Shown here one piece after another: positions 25,312 to 34,353 of a DNA stretch of 38,605 bases. The notes under the pieces are model-generated. The model was not told the origin of the DNA, searched no databases, and saw nothing but the letters and a program-made list of their open reading frames with translations. How positions within the stretch are numbered: position 1 is the stretch's first letter; each line of letters opens with the position of its first letter. A program made the translations under genes and the position numbers. The DNA lies in assembly GCA_013002465.1 (NCBI GenBank), contig JABDJO010000079.1, positions 1 through 38,605 of the forward strand. Direction: 5' to 3'. Origin of the DNA: Silicimonas sp. (GTDB taxonomy: Bacteria; Pseudomonadota; Alphaproteobacteria; Rhodobacterales; Rhodobacteraceae).

Positions 25312-26682
25312 ATGAAATACAAAACTCAACAAATCGCGCTGGTCTACTTCATGGTCGCCATGGCGCTCTTTGCCATTCAGGTTCTGGGCGGTCTGCTTGC
25401 GGGCTGGATCTATGTGGCCCCGAATACGCTCTCGGAACTTGTGCCGTTCAATATCGTGCGCATGCTGCACACGAACTCGCTGATCGTGTGGTTGCTTCTG
25501 GGGTTCATGGGGTCGGCCTATTTCATCCTGCCCGAAGAATCCGAGCAGGAAATCCACTCGCCCACCCTGGCCTATGTGCAACTGGCGATCCTGGTCGTTG
25601 GCACGCTTGGCGTGGTCGTGACCTATCTTTTCAACCTGTTTGAAGGCCACTGGCTTTTGGGCAAGGAAGGCCGCGAGTTCATCGAACAGCCGGTCTGGGT
25701 CAAGGTCGGCATCGTCGTCGCCGCTTTGATCTTCCTTTACAACGTCACCATGACGTCCCTGAAGGGCAAGAAGACCGCGATCACCAACATTCTGTTGATG
25801 GGTCTTTGGGGTCTGGCTTTGCTGTTTCTCTTCGCCTTTTACAACCCGTCGAACCTTAGCCTCGACAAGCAATACTGGTGGTACATCGTTCACCTTTGGG
25901 TGGAAGGTGTCTGGGAACTGATCATGGCCTCGATCCTGGCGTTCCTGATGCTGAAACTGACCGGTGTTGACCGCGAAGTCGTTGAGAAGTGGCTGTATAT
26001 CATCGTCGCCACAGCCCTGTTCTCGGGCATCCTGGGCACCGGCCACCACTACTATTGGATCGGCACGCCGGGGTACTGGCAGTGGATCGGTTCGATCTTC
26101 TCGTCGCTAGAGATCATTCCGTTCTTCGGCATGATGGCATTCGCCTTTGTCATGGTCTGGAAAGGGCGCAAAGATCACCCGAACAAGGCCGCGTTGTTGT
26201 GGGCGCTCGGGTGTGCCACGCTGGCCTTCTTCGGCGCCGGTGTCTGGGGCTTCCTGCACACGTTGCACGGGGTTAACTATTACACCCACGGCACGCAGAT
26301 CACCGCAGCTCACGGTCACCTGGCGTTCTTTGGGGCCTATGTCGCGCTGAACCTGGCGATCTTCACCTATGCCATACCGATCTTGAAAAACCGCGATCCC
26401 TATAATCAGGTCCTGAACATGGCGTCGTTCTGGCTGATGGCGGGCGGCATGACCTTCATGACCTTCGTTCTGACCTTTGCAGGTACGGTGCAAACCCACC
26501 TGCAGCGGGTTCAGGGCGATTACTTCATGGACGTGCAGGATCAGCTGGCGGTGTTCTATTGGATGCGGTTCGGCGCAGGCGTCGTGGTTGTTCTGGGCGC
26601 ATTGGTCTTCATCTATGCGGTTCTTGTACCCCGCAAAGAGATCATTGAACCTGGTTCCGAAGAAACGGTACCTGCTGAATGA
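25312..26682 (+). CDS. norB: Nitric oxide reductase subunit B
   Basis: Catalytic subunit of cytochrome c-dependent NO reductase, reducing two NO to N2O at a haem b3/FeB centre in the inner membrane; 456 residues with 12 helices, the normal size. Histidine ligands are seen in [35 protein letters not shown] and [14 protein letters not shown]. The glutamates of the WVEGVWE segment near FeB are present. ATG 25312 gives the family N-terminus [13 protein letters not shown]; the longer frame from 25219 overlaps norC. Its stop overlaps norQ by four bases. Confidence 0.97.
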   Translation: MKYKTQQIALVYFMVAMALFAIQVLGGLLAGWIYVAPNTLSELVPFNIVRMLHTNSLIVWLLLGFMGSAYFILPEESEQEIHSPTLAYVQLAILVVGTLGVVVTYLFNLFEGHWLLGKEGREFIEQPVWVKVGIVVAALIFLYNVTMTSLKGKKTAITNILLMGLWGLALLFLFAFYNPSNLSLDKQYWWYIVHLWVEGVWELIMASILAFLMLKLTGVDREVVEKWLYIIVATALFSGILGTGHHYYWIGTPGYWQWIGSIFSSLEIIPFFGMMAFAFVMVWKGRKDHPNKAALLWALGCATLAFFGAGVWGFLHTLHGVNYYTHGTQITAAHGHLAFFGAYVALNLAIFTYAIPILKNRDPYNQVLNMASFWLMAGGMTFMTFVLTFAGTVQTHLQRVQGDYFMDVQDQLAVFYWMRFGAGVVVVLGALVFIYAVLVPRKEIIEPGSEETVPAE

Positions 26683-27491
26683 CCAGTCTGGATCCAAACA
26701 TGATGGAAGGGGCGCACAGCGCCCCTTTCTATCTTGAACAGGGTCCCGAGTGCGACCTTTTCGAGACCGCTTATCAGCACCAGATGCCGCTCTTGCTGAA
26801 AGGTCCCACGGGCTGCGGCAAGACCCGGTTCGTCAGCCACATGGCCGCACGATTGGGACGCCCGCTTTACACGGTCGCCTGCCATGACGACCTGACTGCG
26901 GCCGATCTTATCGGGCGTTACCTTTTGAAGGGCGGCGACACGGTCTGGACCGACGGCCCCCTGACGCGGGCGGTGCGCGAAGGCGCGATCTGTTACCTTG
27001 ACGAGGTGGTCGAGGCGCGAAAAGACGTGACCGTTGTCTTGCACCCCTTGACCGACGACCGGCGTATCCTGCCGATCGACCGCACTGGCGAGCTTTTGGA
27101 GGCAGGTCCGGGGTTCATGCTGGTTGCGTCCTACAACCCCGGCTATCAGAACATTCTGAAGACGCTCAAACCCTCGACGCGACAGCGTTTCTTGTCGATC
27201 AGCTTTGATTTCCCGCCCGCCGATCAGGAAGAAAAGATCGTCGCCAAGGAAACCGGACTGGACGCAGAACGAGTGAAAGCCCTGGTGCGGCTTGCCGGCA
27301 AGTTGCGCGGGCTGAAAGGCCAGGACCTTGAGGAAGGTGTCTCGACCCGGCTGGTCATCTATGCCGCGTCGCTGATTGCAAACGGCGTGGCCATTGATCG
27401 TGCGATCACTACGGCGATGATTGAACCCCTGACCGACGACGACGATGTCAAAGAGGGGCTGAAAGACATTGTGACGGCGGTCTTTGGGTAA
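26679..27491 (+). CDS. norQ: NorQ, MoxR-type AAA+ ATPase for NOR activation
   Basis: 270-residue cytosolic AAA+ ATPase that works with NorD to insert or activate the non-haem iron FeB of NorB. The Walker A motif GPTGCGKT is at residues 42-49, Walker B ICYLDEV near residue 104, sensor I in [12 protein letters not shown] and an arginine finger region in PSTRQRFLS. The start ATG overlaps the norB stop (ATGA). It shares its fold with CbbQ of Rubisco activation. The next gene begins immediately after its stop. Confidence 0.95.
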   Translation: MTSLDPNMMEGAHSAPFYLEQGPECDLFETAYQHQMPLLLKGPTGCGKTRFVSHMAARLGRPLYTVACHDDLTAADLIGRYLLKGGDTVWTDGPLTRAVREGAICYLDEVVEARKDVTVVLHPLTDDRRILPIDRTGELLEAGPGFMLVASYNPGYQNILKTLKPSTRQRFLSISFDFPPADQEEKIVAKETGLDAERVKALVRLAGKLRGLKGQDLEEGVSTRLVIYAASLIANGVAIDRAITTAMIEPLTDDDDVKEGLKDIVTAVFG

Positions 27492-29432
27492 ATGGAACAC
27501 CTTGAGCCATGGGAGCCGGAAGAAACCATCGGCAAGCTGTGGCACGCCTGGGCGGCGGGGTTCGATGCGCCCGAAGTTGCGCCCGACGCGGCGGTCAGCC
27601 TGGAAAGCGAGGTCGCACGCCTTGCCGTCCTGTTTCGGGGACTTGGAGGGGCCGCCTCGGTCGAAATTCGACCCTCCACCAAGCGCCAAAGCCACCACCG
27701 GTTAAGCTGGCGACGAAAACTCGGCACGGCCGCCGAAGAGGTGGAACAAGCCAGCTTTGACGGCGAAATCCTGCGTTTGCCGACAGAAATCAGCGCCTTC
27801 CCCGAGCCGGGTCTGAACCGGGCGGCCTATACATGGCTGACCGCCGTTTCGGCCTTTGCCACGGCATTTCCCGAACTGCCCGACGACCCCCTTCGCCATG
27901 ACCTGCACCAGATCCAGCTGGCCCAGGCGGCACAGCGAGCAACGCTTCTCACCTGCCCCGGGCTGAAGGCGGTTTGTGACCGGCTTTCGGCGGCGCACCT
28001 TGCCCGAAGACCCGCAACCCGCCTGCCCCGCGCCGAAGCTACGGTTGAAGCCGCGATCCGTCACCTGTTGGGAACACCGGACCCTACGCCCGCCGTTCTG
28101 GCCTTGTCGGCGGCCTTTGTCGAAGACGCTCCTGTCTTGCCTGACGCGACCGCGCCGCGCGGGTACAAATCCGCCCGTCCCGTGCCCCATTGGCCGATGT
28201 TTCTTGCACCTGAAACGTCGTCGATCCAGCGTTCGGACCATCCAGAGCCTGCCCAAAGCCCGCCCAACGAAACCCTTGAACAAAGCAAAAAGGGCAAGCG
28301 TCAGAAGTCGGATCAGGCGGAATCACGCGACAGTCTGATTTTGCACAAGTTCGAATCCATCCTCAGCTTTGCCGAATTCCTGAACCTGAACCGCCGTGTC
28401 GATGACGATGATCCCGAAGCCGCGAAAAAGGCGCTGGACGACCTGGACGAACTCGCGCTCAGCGATGTTTCGAAAGCGCCCGCCACACGGTTCAAGCTGC
28501 ACCTTGACCTGGCCGCCGAAGACGTCAACCGCGAGGCTGTCTCGGGCCGTTACACCTACCCCGAATGGGACACCCGCCAGCGGCGCTATATCAAGGATCA
28601 CTGCGCGGTTCTGGAAAGCGATGCCGAACCCGAGGACAATCCGCCGCCGGTCGATCCGGCCGCTGCCCGTCGCATCCGGCGCGTGCGCCGACAATTCGAA
28701 GCGTTCCGCCCGCGCCCGGTAACACTGTCAGGTCAGGTCGATGGCGATGAACTGGACCTGGATGCCGTCCTGCGCGCCCGGGCCGACATGCGCGCCACAG
28801 GTGATGCGCGCGATGCCTTGTGGTGTCGCACCCAAAGCCAGGCCCGCGATCTGGCCGTTTCGATCCTCTTGGACACGTCGCGGTCGACGGAAAGTGCGGT
28901 GACGGGACGTTCGGTCATAGATATCGAGCGCGAGGCCTTGACCGCCCTTGCCTGGGGGCTGGAGGCCTGTGGCGATACCTGTGCGATCCACGGGTTTTCC
29001 TCGCTGCGCCGGGATCGGGTTTTTGTGCGCACCGCAAAGGAATTCGACACCCCGATGAGCAACACGGTCGAACGCCGCATCGCCGCCCTGACACCCGGCC
29101 ACTACACACGGCTTGGGGCTGCGATCCGCCACGTTTCGGCCAAGCTGCAGGAACGCGAGCAATCCCGCCGCCTGCTTCTTGTGCTGACCGATGGCAAACC
29201 CAACGATCTGGACCATTACGAGGGCCGCCACGGGATCGAGGACACCCGCATGGCCATCCGCGAGGCCCGGAACAGGGGGCAGTCGGCCTTTGGGATCGCG
29301 ATTGACCCCAAGGGGCAAAGCTGGTTCCCACGGCTATTCGGCACCGGGCATTATGCAGTGATTTCGCACCCGGACAAATTGACGAATGCGCTTCCGCAAA
29401 TCTACCGTCAGTTGGTCGGCGCCTCGGGATGA
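27492..29432 (+). CDS. norD: NorD, von Willebrand factor A-domain NOR accessory protein
   Basis: 646-residue partner of NorQ. A long N-terminal part (residues about 1-440) has low-complexity, charged stretches and no clear domain, and the C-terminal VWA domain begins near residue 450. Its metal-ion-dependent adhesion site D461-T-S-R-S465 is complete, followed by LVLTDGKPND. In Paracoccus NorQD together are needed for active NO reductase. The ATG directly follows the norQ TAA, and the stop overlaps norE by four bases. Confidence 0.94.
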   Translation: MEHLEPWEPEETIGKLWHAWAAGFDAPEVAPDAAVSLESEVARLAVLFRGLGGAASVEIRPSTKRQSHHRLSWRRKLGTAAEEVEQASFDGEILRLPTEISAFPEPGLNRAAYTWLTAVSAFATAFPELPDDPLRHDLHQIQLAQAAQRATLLTCPGLKAVCDRLSAAHLARRPATRLPRAEATVEAAIRHLLGTPDPTPAVLALSAAFVEDAPVLPDATAPRGYKSARPVPHWPMFLAPETSSIQRSDHPEPAQSPPNETLEQSKKGKRQKSDQAESRDSLILHKFESILSFAEFLNLNRRVDDDDPEAAKKALDDLDELALSDVSKAPATRFKLHLDLAAEDVNREAVSGRYTYPEWDTRQRRYIKDHCAVLESDAEPEDNPPPVDPAAARRIRRVRRQFEAFRPRPVTLSGQVDGDELDLDAVLRARADMRATGDARDALWCRTQSQARDLAVSILLDTSRSTESAVTGRSVIDIEREALTALAWGLEACGDTCAIHGFSSLRRDRVFVRTAKEFDTPMSNTVERRIAALTPGHYTRLGAAIRHVSAKLQEREQSRRLLLVLTDGKPNDLDHYEGRHGIEDTRMAIREARNRGQSAFGIAIDPKGQSWFPRLFGTGHYAVISHPDKLTNALPQIYRQLVGASG

Positions 29433-29953
29433 CCGCCCGATCGAACGCCCTGCCCGGCGAAGTGATGATGTGGGTTCTGATTTTTTCGGAGCTTGCCGTC
29501 TTCGGTGCCGGTCTGGCGGTCTTCATGGCCCTTCGGATCACTGATCCGGGCGGGTTTGCCGAGGCTCAGACCGCCCTGTTGCCGGGGCTTGCCGGCATCA
29601 ACACCATGCTTTTGGTGACATCGGGGTTTCTGGCTGCCCTGGCGCTTCAGATGCCGGAACGTGCGCGGCCATTGCTTGGGACCGCCGCGCTGATGGGGGT
29701 TGGATTTCTGGTCTTGAAAGGCATCGAGTTCCACCACAAGGCAAACCTGGGGATCACCTTTGAAGCCCATGATTTCTTTATGTTTTACTATTTGCTGACC
29801 GGATTTCACGCCGCCCATGTCGTGGCGGGTGTCGGCATCCTGATCCTGGTGGCCTGGACAGCAAAACCCGCACATATCGAAACCGGTGCCGCCTTCTGGC
29901 ACATGGTGGATCTGGTCTGGATCCTGCTGTTTCCCGTGGTGTATCTTTTATGA
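29429..29953 (+). CDS. norE: NorE, cytochrome c oxidase subunit III-like protein
   Basis: 174-residue membrane protein with about five helices, related to CoxIII (EVMMWVLIFSELAVFGAG at the start, FHAAHVVAGVGILIL and WHMVDLVWILLFPVVYLL at the end). In Paracoccus NorE and NorF raise NOR activity or stability but are not part of the catalytic core. ATG overlaps the norD stop, and its own stop overlaps norF by four bases. Confidence 0.9.
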   Translation: MTARSNALPGEVMMWVLIFSELAVFGAGLAVFMALRITDPGGFAEAQTALLPGLAGINTMLLVTSGFLAALALQMPERARPLLGTAALMGVGFLVLKGIEFHHKANLGITFEAHDFFMFYYLLTGFHAAHVVAGVGILILVAWTAKPAHIETGAAFWHMVDLVWILLFPVVYLL

Positions 29954-30195
29954 CTCCGCTGGTTCACGCCTGGATCGGCCTTGTTGCCCTGAGCGCCGCC
30001 ACGACTTTGGTTGCCGTTGGCAACGTTCCGGCACCCTGGGCCGGTGCGCTCATACTTCTGGCCGCCTGGGCCAAGGCCCGGTTGATTTTTCTGTGGTATC
30101 TGGGGCTGGACGACGTGGCGGGATGGCGCGGTGGGCTTTTGGCCGGGCTCGCAGCATTCATGATCCTGCTCTTCGGCTTGTACCTTGCGGCCTGA
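29950..30195 (+). CDS. norF: NorF, small membrane protein of the nor operon
   Basis: 81 residues with two or three hydrophobic helices and the WAKARLIFLWYLGLDDV segment resembling cytochrome oxidase subunit IV/NorF proteins. It closes norCBQDEF. The function is accessory to NO reductase. The stop codon is only three bases from the stop of the convergent DUF4202 gene, leaving no room for an intrinsic terminator between them. Confidence 0.88.
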   Translation: MTPLVHAWIGLVALSAATTLVAVGNVPAPWAGALILLAAWAKARLIFLWYLGLDDVAGWRGGLLAGLAAFMILLFGLYLAA

Positions 30196-30198
30196 CCC

Positions 30199-30783
30199 TT
30201 AGGCCGCCTTCACGGCCAAAGCCAGGTCTTCGGGCAAATCGAATTCCTCAAGCACCCTGTGGCGCGCACTTTGCGACATCTTGCGCGAGGTTTTCGCGAC
30301 AATGTTCACGACTTTGTCAGTGGGGTGCTTCTGAGCGAAATCGGCGAAATACCACTTCAAGAACACCATGCAGATCGTGTCTTCCAGCATCTGCACCTCG
30401 GTATCGCGGCGAAGGCCTTCTTTGCGCAGAAGGACACCAACCCGGTCGCATTCTTCGGTCGAATACCCCGCATCGGCCATGAAGCCAGCCAACCGTTCGC
30501 CATGGGCGCGTCCCTGGTCGCGTCGCCAGGCCAGATAACCCGCCCGGCCCTCGGGATAGTCACTTCGCTTCAGAATCCAGCGTTCCACATGCTGACCGCG
30601 ACAGGCGATTTTCAGAACGTCCGGAACATCTTCGCCGAACAGCCGGTCAAGTTCCGCCGTCATCCGCAGACCATAAAGCAGGGCCACCGGATGCTCGGCT
30701 CCGTTTTCGTCGACTTCCCTGTTCGGGTCCTCTGAGTTCGCCGCGTCGATGGCAACCAGAACCTGGGTCAGCTTGTCTTCCAT
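30199..30783 (-). CDS. DUF4202 family protein
   Basis: 194-residue soluble, apparently all-helical protein of the DUF4202 family, no established biochemical function. Conserved-looking segments are IACRGQHVERWILKRSDYP, GRAGYLAWRRDQGRAHGERL and LEDTICMVFLKWYFADFA, whose invariant-type His, Arg, Trp and Glu residues suggest an enzyme or ligand-binding pocket. ATG 30783 is preceded by AAAAGG and overlaps the upstream Crp/Fnr gene by 16 bp, so the two are co-transcribed. Family members are often found next to denitrification or nitrogen genes; a nitrogen-oxide related role is inferred. Confidence 0.85.
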   Translation of the reverse strand: MEDKLTQVLVAIDAANSEDPNREVDENGAEHPVALLYGLRMTAELDRLFGEDVPDVLKIACRGQHVERWILKRSDYPEGRAGYLAWRRDQGRAHGERLAGFMADAGYSTEECDRVGVLLRKEGLRRDTEVQMLEDTICMVFLKWYFADFAQKHPTDKVVNIVAKTSRKMSQSARHRVLEEFDLPEDLALAVKAA

Positions 30784-31481
30784 GCCTTTTCGCTCCACGA
30801 CTTTGAGGGATCTTCGTCGGCAAAGGCCAGAAGCCGCTCGACCGACTGGATCAAGGCACGATCCTTCCTGATCTTGACGCCATAGGGTTCAAGCCGCCGG
30901 AACGCGCGCGACAGGCTTTCCGGCTTCATGCCCAGCCAGCCTGCGATCAAGACCTTGTCATAGGGAAGGACAACGATACATTCGCCAACTTCATCCTTGC
31001 ATAGACTGAGCAGAAAATCGGCGATCCGTTGCGCCGCCGTGTGGGATTTCAGCTGCCCAAGCTGGTGGACAAGCGCGCGATTGTCGCTGAGCGTTGCCCC
31101 CAGAAATGCCCGGCAAAGAACAGGATCGCTGTCAATCGCATGCCATAAATCTTGCGCGTCGATCTGAAGTAGTTTGGACGCTGCCACAGCCTCGGCCCCA
31201 GTCGAAAAGACCTCGCCCGGCACGGCCGCAGCTTCCCCAAAGCAATCTCCGTTGGACAAGACACCAACAACCGCTTCATTGCCGCAGGACGACATGCGGT
31301 AGAGTTTTACCCAACCTTCAAGAACGATGAACAGGCTGTGGGCCCGCTCACCTTGCAGATGTATGGAAGCGCCCCGTTCCGCCTCTTTCACGCTGCCTTT
31401 CGAAATGAGATCAAGTACATCCATACGTGGAACATTTCGAAAGATCTGCGAGCTTTGCGCCATTTCCGTCAGCGGCTTCAT
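30768..31481 (-). CDS. Crp/Fnr-family regulator, DNR/NNR-like
   Basis: 237-residue transcription activator with an N-terminal cyclic-nucleotide-binding-type sensor domain (about residues 15-130), a long dimer helix and a C-terminal winged helix. The recognition helix KPESLSRAFRRL carries E-x-x-S-R, as in FNR and NNR, predicting TTGAC/TTGAT half-sites. It lacks the FNR N-terminal cysteine cluster, so oxygen is not sensed by a 4Fe-4S cluster; NO sensing as in DNR/NNR is the likeliest function. ATG 31481 has GGGAGCG upstream. It is divergent from the second Crp/Fnr gene. Confidence 0.86.
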   Translation of the reverse strand: MKPLTEMAQSSQIFRNVPRMDVLDLISKGSVKEAERGASIHLQGERAHSLFIVLEGWVKLYRMSSCGNEAVVGVLSNGDCFGEAAAVPGEVFSTGAEAVAASKLLQIDAQDLWHAIDSDPVLCRAFLGATLSDNRALVHQLGQLKSHTAAQRIADFLLSLCKDEVGECIVVLPYDKVLIAGWLGMKPESLSRAFRRLEPYGVKIRKDRALIQSVERLLAFADEDPSKSWSEKAWKTS

Positions 31482-31544
31482 CGTCGCTCCCCAGTGATAT
31501 GGGCCCAAATCCGGCACCACTTTTGCCCTGTAATTTGGCCGGAA

Positions 31545-31585
31545 AGTACAACATCTGGGGATTGCGAGTCCTTGAGGAAGATCAA
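31545..31585 (-). promoter_or_regulatory. FNR/DNR-type box between the two Crp/Fnr genes
   Basis: TTGAGGAAGATCAA at 31572-31585 has one degenerate half-site and one ATCAA half-site. On the minus strand TGTACT at 31550-31545 is 28.5 bp from its centre, matching the norC and hemA spacing, so the box best fits the leftward regulator-DUF4202 operon. Confidence 0.6.
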
Positions 31586-31681
31586 ATAACCATCAGAAAA
31601 TGAGACTGGGGATAGAGTTTATCCAACGGATAACGACCTGGCCCATTGACATCGGCACGCAGCAGTCCAAGGAGGTAAGGC

Positions 31682-32371
31682 ATGGCAATTTCAACGCTCT
31701 CACCGCCTGATCTGGCAGTCGTGAAGTCGACAATTCTATGTGGACCAATGTCCGAGGACACGCTCCACTCGGTGCTGGCCGGCTCGACACTCAATCTGTA
31801 CGAGCGCAACGATTGCCTGTTCGAGGCTCAGGAACCCGCCAGCAAGCTTTACCTTGTGCTTGATGGGTGGGTGAAATTGTCGCGGGAAGAAAGCGACGGG
31901 TCAAACACGCTGATTGCGGCCTTCACGAAAGGCGACAGCATCGCGGAAGCGGCCGCCGTTTTGGGTGAACCCTATCCAGCCACCGCGCAGGCCATGAGCA
32001 ATGTCCGCGCTCTGGTCATCGAAGGCACGCGGTTCTTGGAAAACATGCAATCCTCGAAAGAGGTTCTGGGCGCGGGGCTGGCGGCCATCTATCGGCAACT
32101 GCATTCCCTGGTGGATGAAGTCGAGCTGTTGAAATCCAGAACGATCCGCCAACGCCTGATTGTTTTCCTGCTGAAGACTTCCGAGGCAACTTCGGGTCCA
32201 AGTTCGCTGCGCCTTCCCTATGACAAGTCTCTGATCGCGGCAAAGATCGGCACCAGCCCTGAAAACCTGTCCCGCACATTCGCCGAGTTGCGGGAATTCG
32301 GCGTCACCGTCAAAGGCCGCGAGGCCATGATTGCCGACATCGAGGACCTGCGGGCGCTTTTGCGGCGCTAA
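31682..32371 (+). CDS. Second Crp/Fnr-family regulator
   Basis: 229-residue regulator with the same architecture as its divergent neighbour but distinct sequence. The sensor domain spans about residues 15-125 (LFEAQEPASKLYLVLDGWVKL, then KGDSIAEAAAVLG); the recognition helix SPENLSRTFAEL again has E-x-x-S-R. No cysteine cluster is present. AAGGAGGT stands just before the ATG, a very strong ribosome site. It is upstream of and co-oriented with nirS, though nirS has its own promoter. It is probably a DNR/NNR-type regulator of nir and nor genes; which effector each paralogue senses cannot be told. Confidence 0.86.
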   Translation: MAISTLSPPDLAVVKSTILCGPMSEDTLHSVLAGSTLNLYERNDCLFEAQEPASKLYLVLDGWVKLSREESDGSNTLIAAFTKGDSIAEAAAVLGEPYPATAQAMSNVRALVIEGTRFLENMQSSKEVLGAGLAAIYRQLHSLVDEVELLKSRTIRQRLIVFLLKTSEATSGPSSLRLPYDKSLIAAKIGTSPENLSRTFAELREFGVTVKGREAMIADIEDLRALLRR

Positions 32372-32488
32372 GGTCCATCTGGCGCCCCGCGCTTCTGACA
32401 TTTTGCCAATCGATTCCGGGATCGTTCCGCCAAGGCATTCCCGTTGTTGCGCTTGGCCCTGCGACAAGTCGGCTCAGGCAGATTGCAT

Positions 32489-32502
32489 TTAACGAAAGTC
32501 AA
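32489..32502. promoter_or_regulatory. NNR/FNR-type box upstream of nirS
   Basis: TTAACGAAAGTCAA, the exact reverse complement of the norC box. Its centre is 67 bp from the nirS ATG, close to the 72 bp of norC and 66 bp of hemA. The -10 element is less clear here; CAGATT at 32526 is the nearest candidate. Confidence 0.82.
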
Positions 32503-32562
32503 GGACGCTTCCCCGACGACATGGGCAGATTCAGCGCATCTCACCCGCAAATGGAGAAAGAT

Positions 32563-34239
32563 ATGCCACGTGGAATCACCCTAAAGACATCAAGTCGGGC
32601 GATTGGCGTCGGCTTGGCGATGCTGTTTGGCAGCATGGCCGGGCCTGCGCTTGCGCAAGAACCGACACTCAGCGAGGAGGCCTTTGACAGTTCGAAACAG
32701 CTCTATTTTGAGCGTTGTGCGGGATGCCACGGCGTCCTTCGAAAAGGCGCGACCGGCAAGAACCTTGAGCCGAAGTGGAAAAAGACCGCAGCCGATGGCA
32801 CCGTCACCGAAGGCGGAACACTGAAGCTGGGCCAGGAACGCCTTGAAAAAATCATCGCCTGGGGCACCGAAGGTGGCATGAACAACTTCTCGGACGTCAT
32901 GACCGACGACGAGATTCGCGACATGGCGACCTATATCATGATGGAGGCGCCGAAACCGCCCGAGATGTCGCTGGCGCAGATGATGGAAACCCGCAAGGTT
33001 TACGTCGAACCCGCAGACTACCCGTCCGAGCCTTTGCACGGCCGGAACTGGGAAAACTTCTTTGTCGTCATCGAACGTGACGTGGGCAAAGTGGCCGTGA
33101 TCGACGGCGACACCAAAGAGGTGCTGGCGCACATCCCGACGGGATACGCCGTGCACGTTCTGAAGGCGTCCGAGCATCACAACATCACCGAGCCCGAGAA
33201 CCCCGGTCGTTTCTGGTACACCATGGGTCGCGACGGCAAGATGACCAAGATCGACCTTTGGCAAGACCCCGAGAACATGCTCGTGGCAGAAGTGACCATT
33301 GGTTACGACGCCCGCGACGTGGCGGTGTCGGGTGACGGCAAATACGTCATCGGCGGCGCCTATTGGCCGCCGCACTTTGCGATCGTCGATGCCGAAACCA
33401 TGGAACCGAAAAAGGTCGTGTCGACCCGCGGTGTGAACGTGGACGGAGACTACGTGGAAGAAGCCCGCGTTGCCGCCATCTATACCACGCCGAACGAGCC
33501 GACCTGGATCGTCGCGGTGAAGGAACTCGGCCAGCTTTGGCAGGTCGATTATACCGACCTCGACAACCTCAGGATCGACAAGATCAACTCGGCCAAATTC
33601 CTGCACGACGGCTTCTTTGATCCGACAGGCCGGTACTTCCAGATCGCCGCGAACGCGTCGAACAAGATGGTCGTGGTCGATACCGAGTCCCACAAGCTGG
33701 AAGCGATGATCGACACCGCTGCCCTGCCGCACCCGGGTCCGGGCGCGAACTGGATGGACCCGAACTGTGGTCCGGTCGGTGGCACAACGCACCTTGGCGA
33801 AGGCACCGTGACGGTCTGGGGCAACGATCCGGAAGGCAATCCGGACAACGCCTGGAAGGTCTGCTACGAGGTGGAAACCGATGGCGCGGGGCTGTTCATC
33901 CGGACGCACCCGAACTCGGATTACATCTGGGCGGACCAGACCAAGCACCCCGAGCCTGAGATTCAGCAATCGGTGCAGGTCATCTCGAAAGAGACCGGCG
34001 AGATCGTGGAAACCATCCAGGTCACCGAGGACGAAGGCTCGGTCGCTGTCCACTTCGAGTTCAACCAGGACGGCACCGAAGTCTGGGTCTCAAAGTGGAA
34101 CCGCTCGGATTCGAAAGAACCGAACGGCGAGATCGTGATCTACGACGCCAAGACGCTGGAAGAGATCGGCCGCGTGCAGGGGCTTTTTGCTCCGACGGGC
34201 AAGTTCAACGTCTACAACCGGTCGAACCACGTCACCTGA
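32563..34239 (+). CDS. nirS: Cytochrome cd1 nitrite reductase (NO-forming)
   Basis: Periplasmic homodimeric enzyme reducing nitrite to nitric oxide, 558 residues from ATG 32563 (GGAGAAAG upstream; an in-frame ATG at 32521 is less likely). A signal peptide ends at GPALA (residue 31). The cytochrome c domain has C52-AG-C55-H56. The eight-bladed d1 propeller begins near residue 155: H198 in TGYAVH is the axial d1 ligand, and the two active-site histidines lie in FLHDGF and in LPHPGPGANW. All key residues are present, so the enzyme should be active. It stands alone with its own box, apart from the d1 operon 8 kb to the left. Confidence 0.97.
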   Translation: MPRGITLKTSSRAIGVGLAMLFGSMAGPALAQEPTLSEEAFDSSKQLYFERCAGCHGVLRKGATGKNLEPKWKKTAADGTVTEGGTLKLGQERLEKIIAWGTEGGMNNFSDVMTDDEIRDMATYIMMEAPKPPEMSLAQMMETRKVYVEPADYPSEPLHGRNWENFFVVIERDVGKVAVIDGDTKEVLAHIPTGYAVHVLKASEHHNITEPENPGRFWYTMGRDGKMTKIDLWQDPENMLVAEVTIGYDARDVAVSGDGKYVIGGAYWPPHFAIVDAETMEPKKVVSTRGVNVDGDYVEEARVAAIYTTPNEPTWIVAVKELGQLWQVDYTDLDNLRIDKINSAKFLHDGFFDPTGRYFQIAANASNKMVVVDTESHKLEAMIDTAALPHPGPGANWMDPNCGPVGGTTHLGEGTVTVWGNDPEGNPDNAWKVCYEVETDGAGLFIRTHPNSDYIWADQTKHPEPEIQQSVQVISKETGEIVETIQVTEDEGSVAVHFEFNQDGTEVWVSKWNRSDSKEPNGEIVIYDAKTLEEIGRVQGLFAPTGKFNVYNRSNHVT

Positions 34240-34259
34240 TGTGACCGGTACACGAATGA

Positions 34260-34287
34260 AAGAGGCGGGCCAAAGCGCCTGCCTCTT
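34260..34287 (+). other. Stable hairpin between nirS and the NirT-like gene
   Basis: An 11-bp stem (34260-34270 with 34277-34287, one G-U pair) with a six-base loop starts 20 bp after the nirS stop. No T-run follows, so it is not a typical intrinsic terminator. It may protect the nirS mRNA 3' end or partly reduce read-through into the next genes. Confidence 0.6.
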
Positions 34288-34353
34288 CTGCACAAGATCC
34301 AGCACACAAAAGCGGCACACCCTGCCTAGAGAAAACCAGATCGGAAGAGGGAC

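Noticed and set aside
29429..30195. norE and norF as aerobic cytochrome oxidase subunits
   Set aside because: They resemble CoxIII and small oxidase subunits, but they are coupled to norCBQD and no oxidase catalytic subunit gene is present.
32590..34053. Minus-strand frame of 487 codons opposite nirS
   Set aside because: Antisense shadow of nirS; His/Val/Asp-rich translation with no domain.
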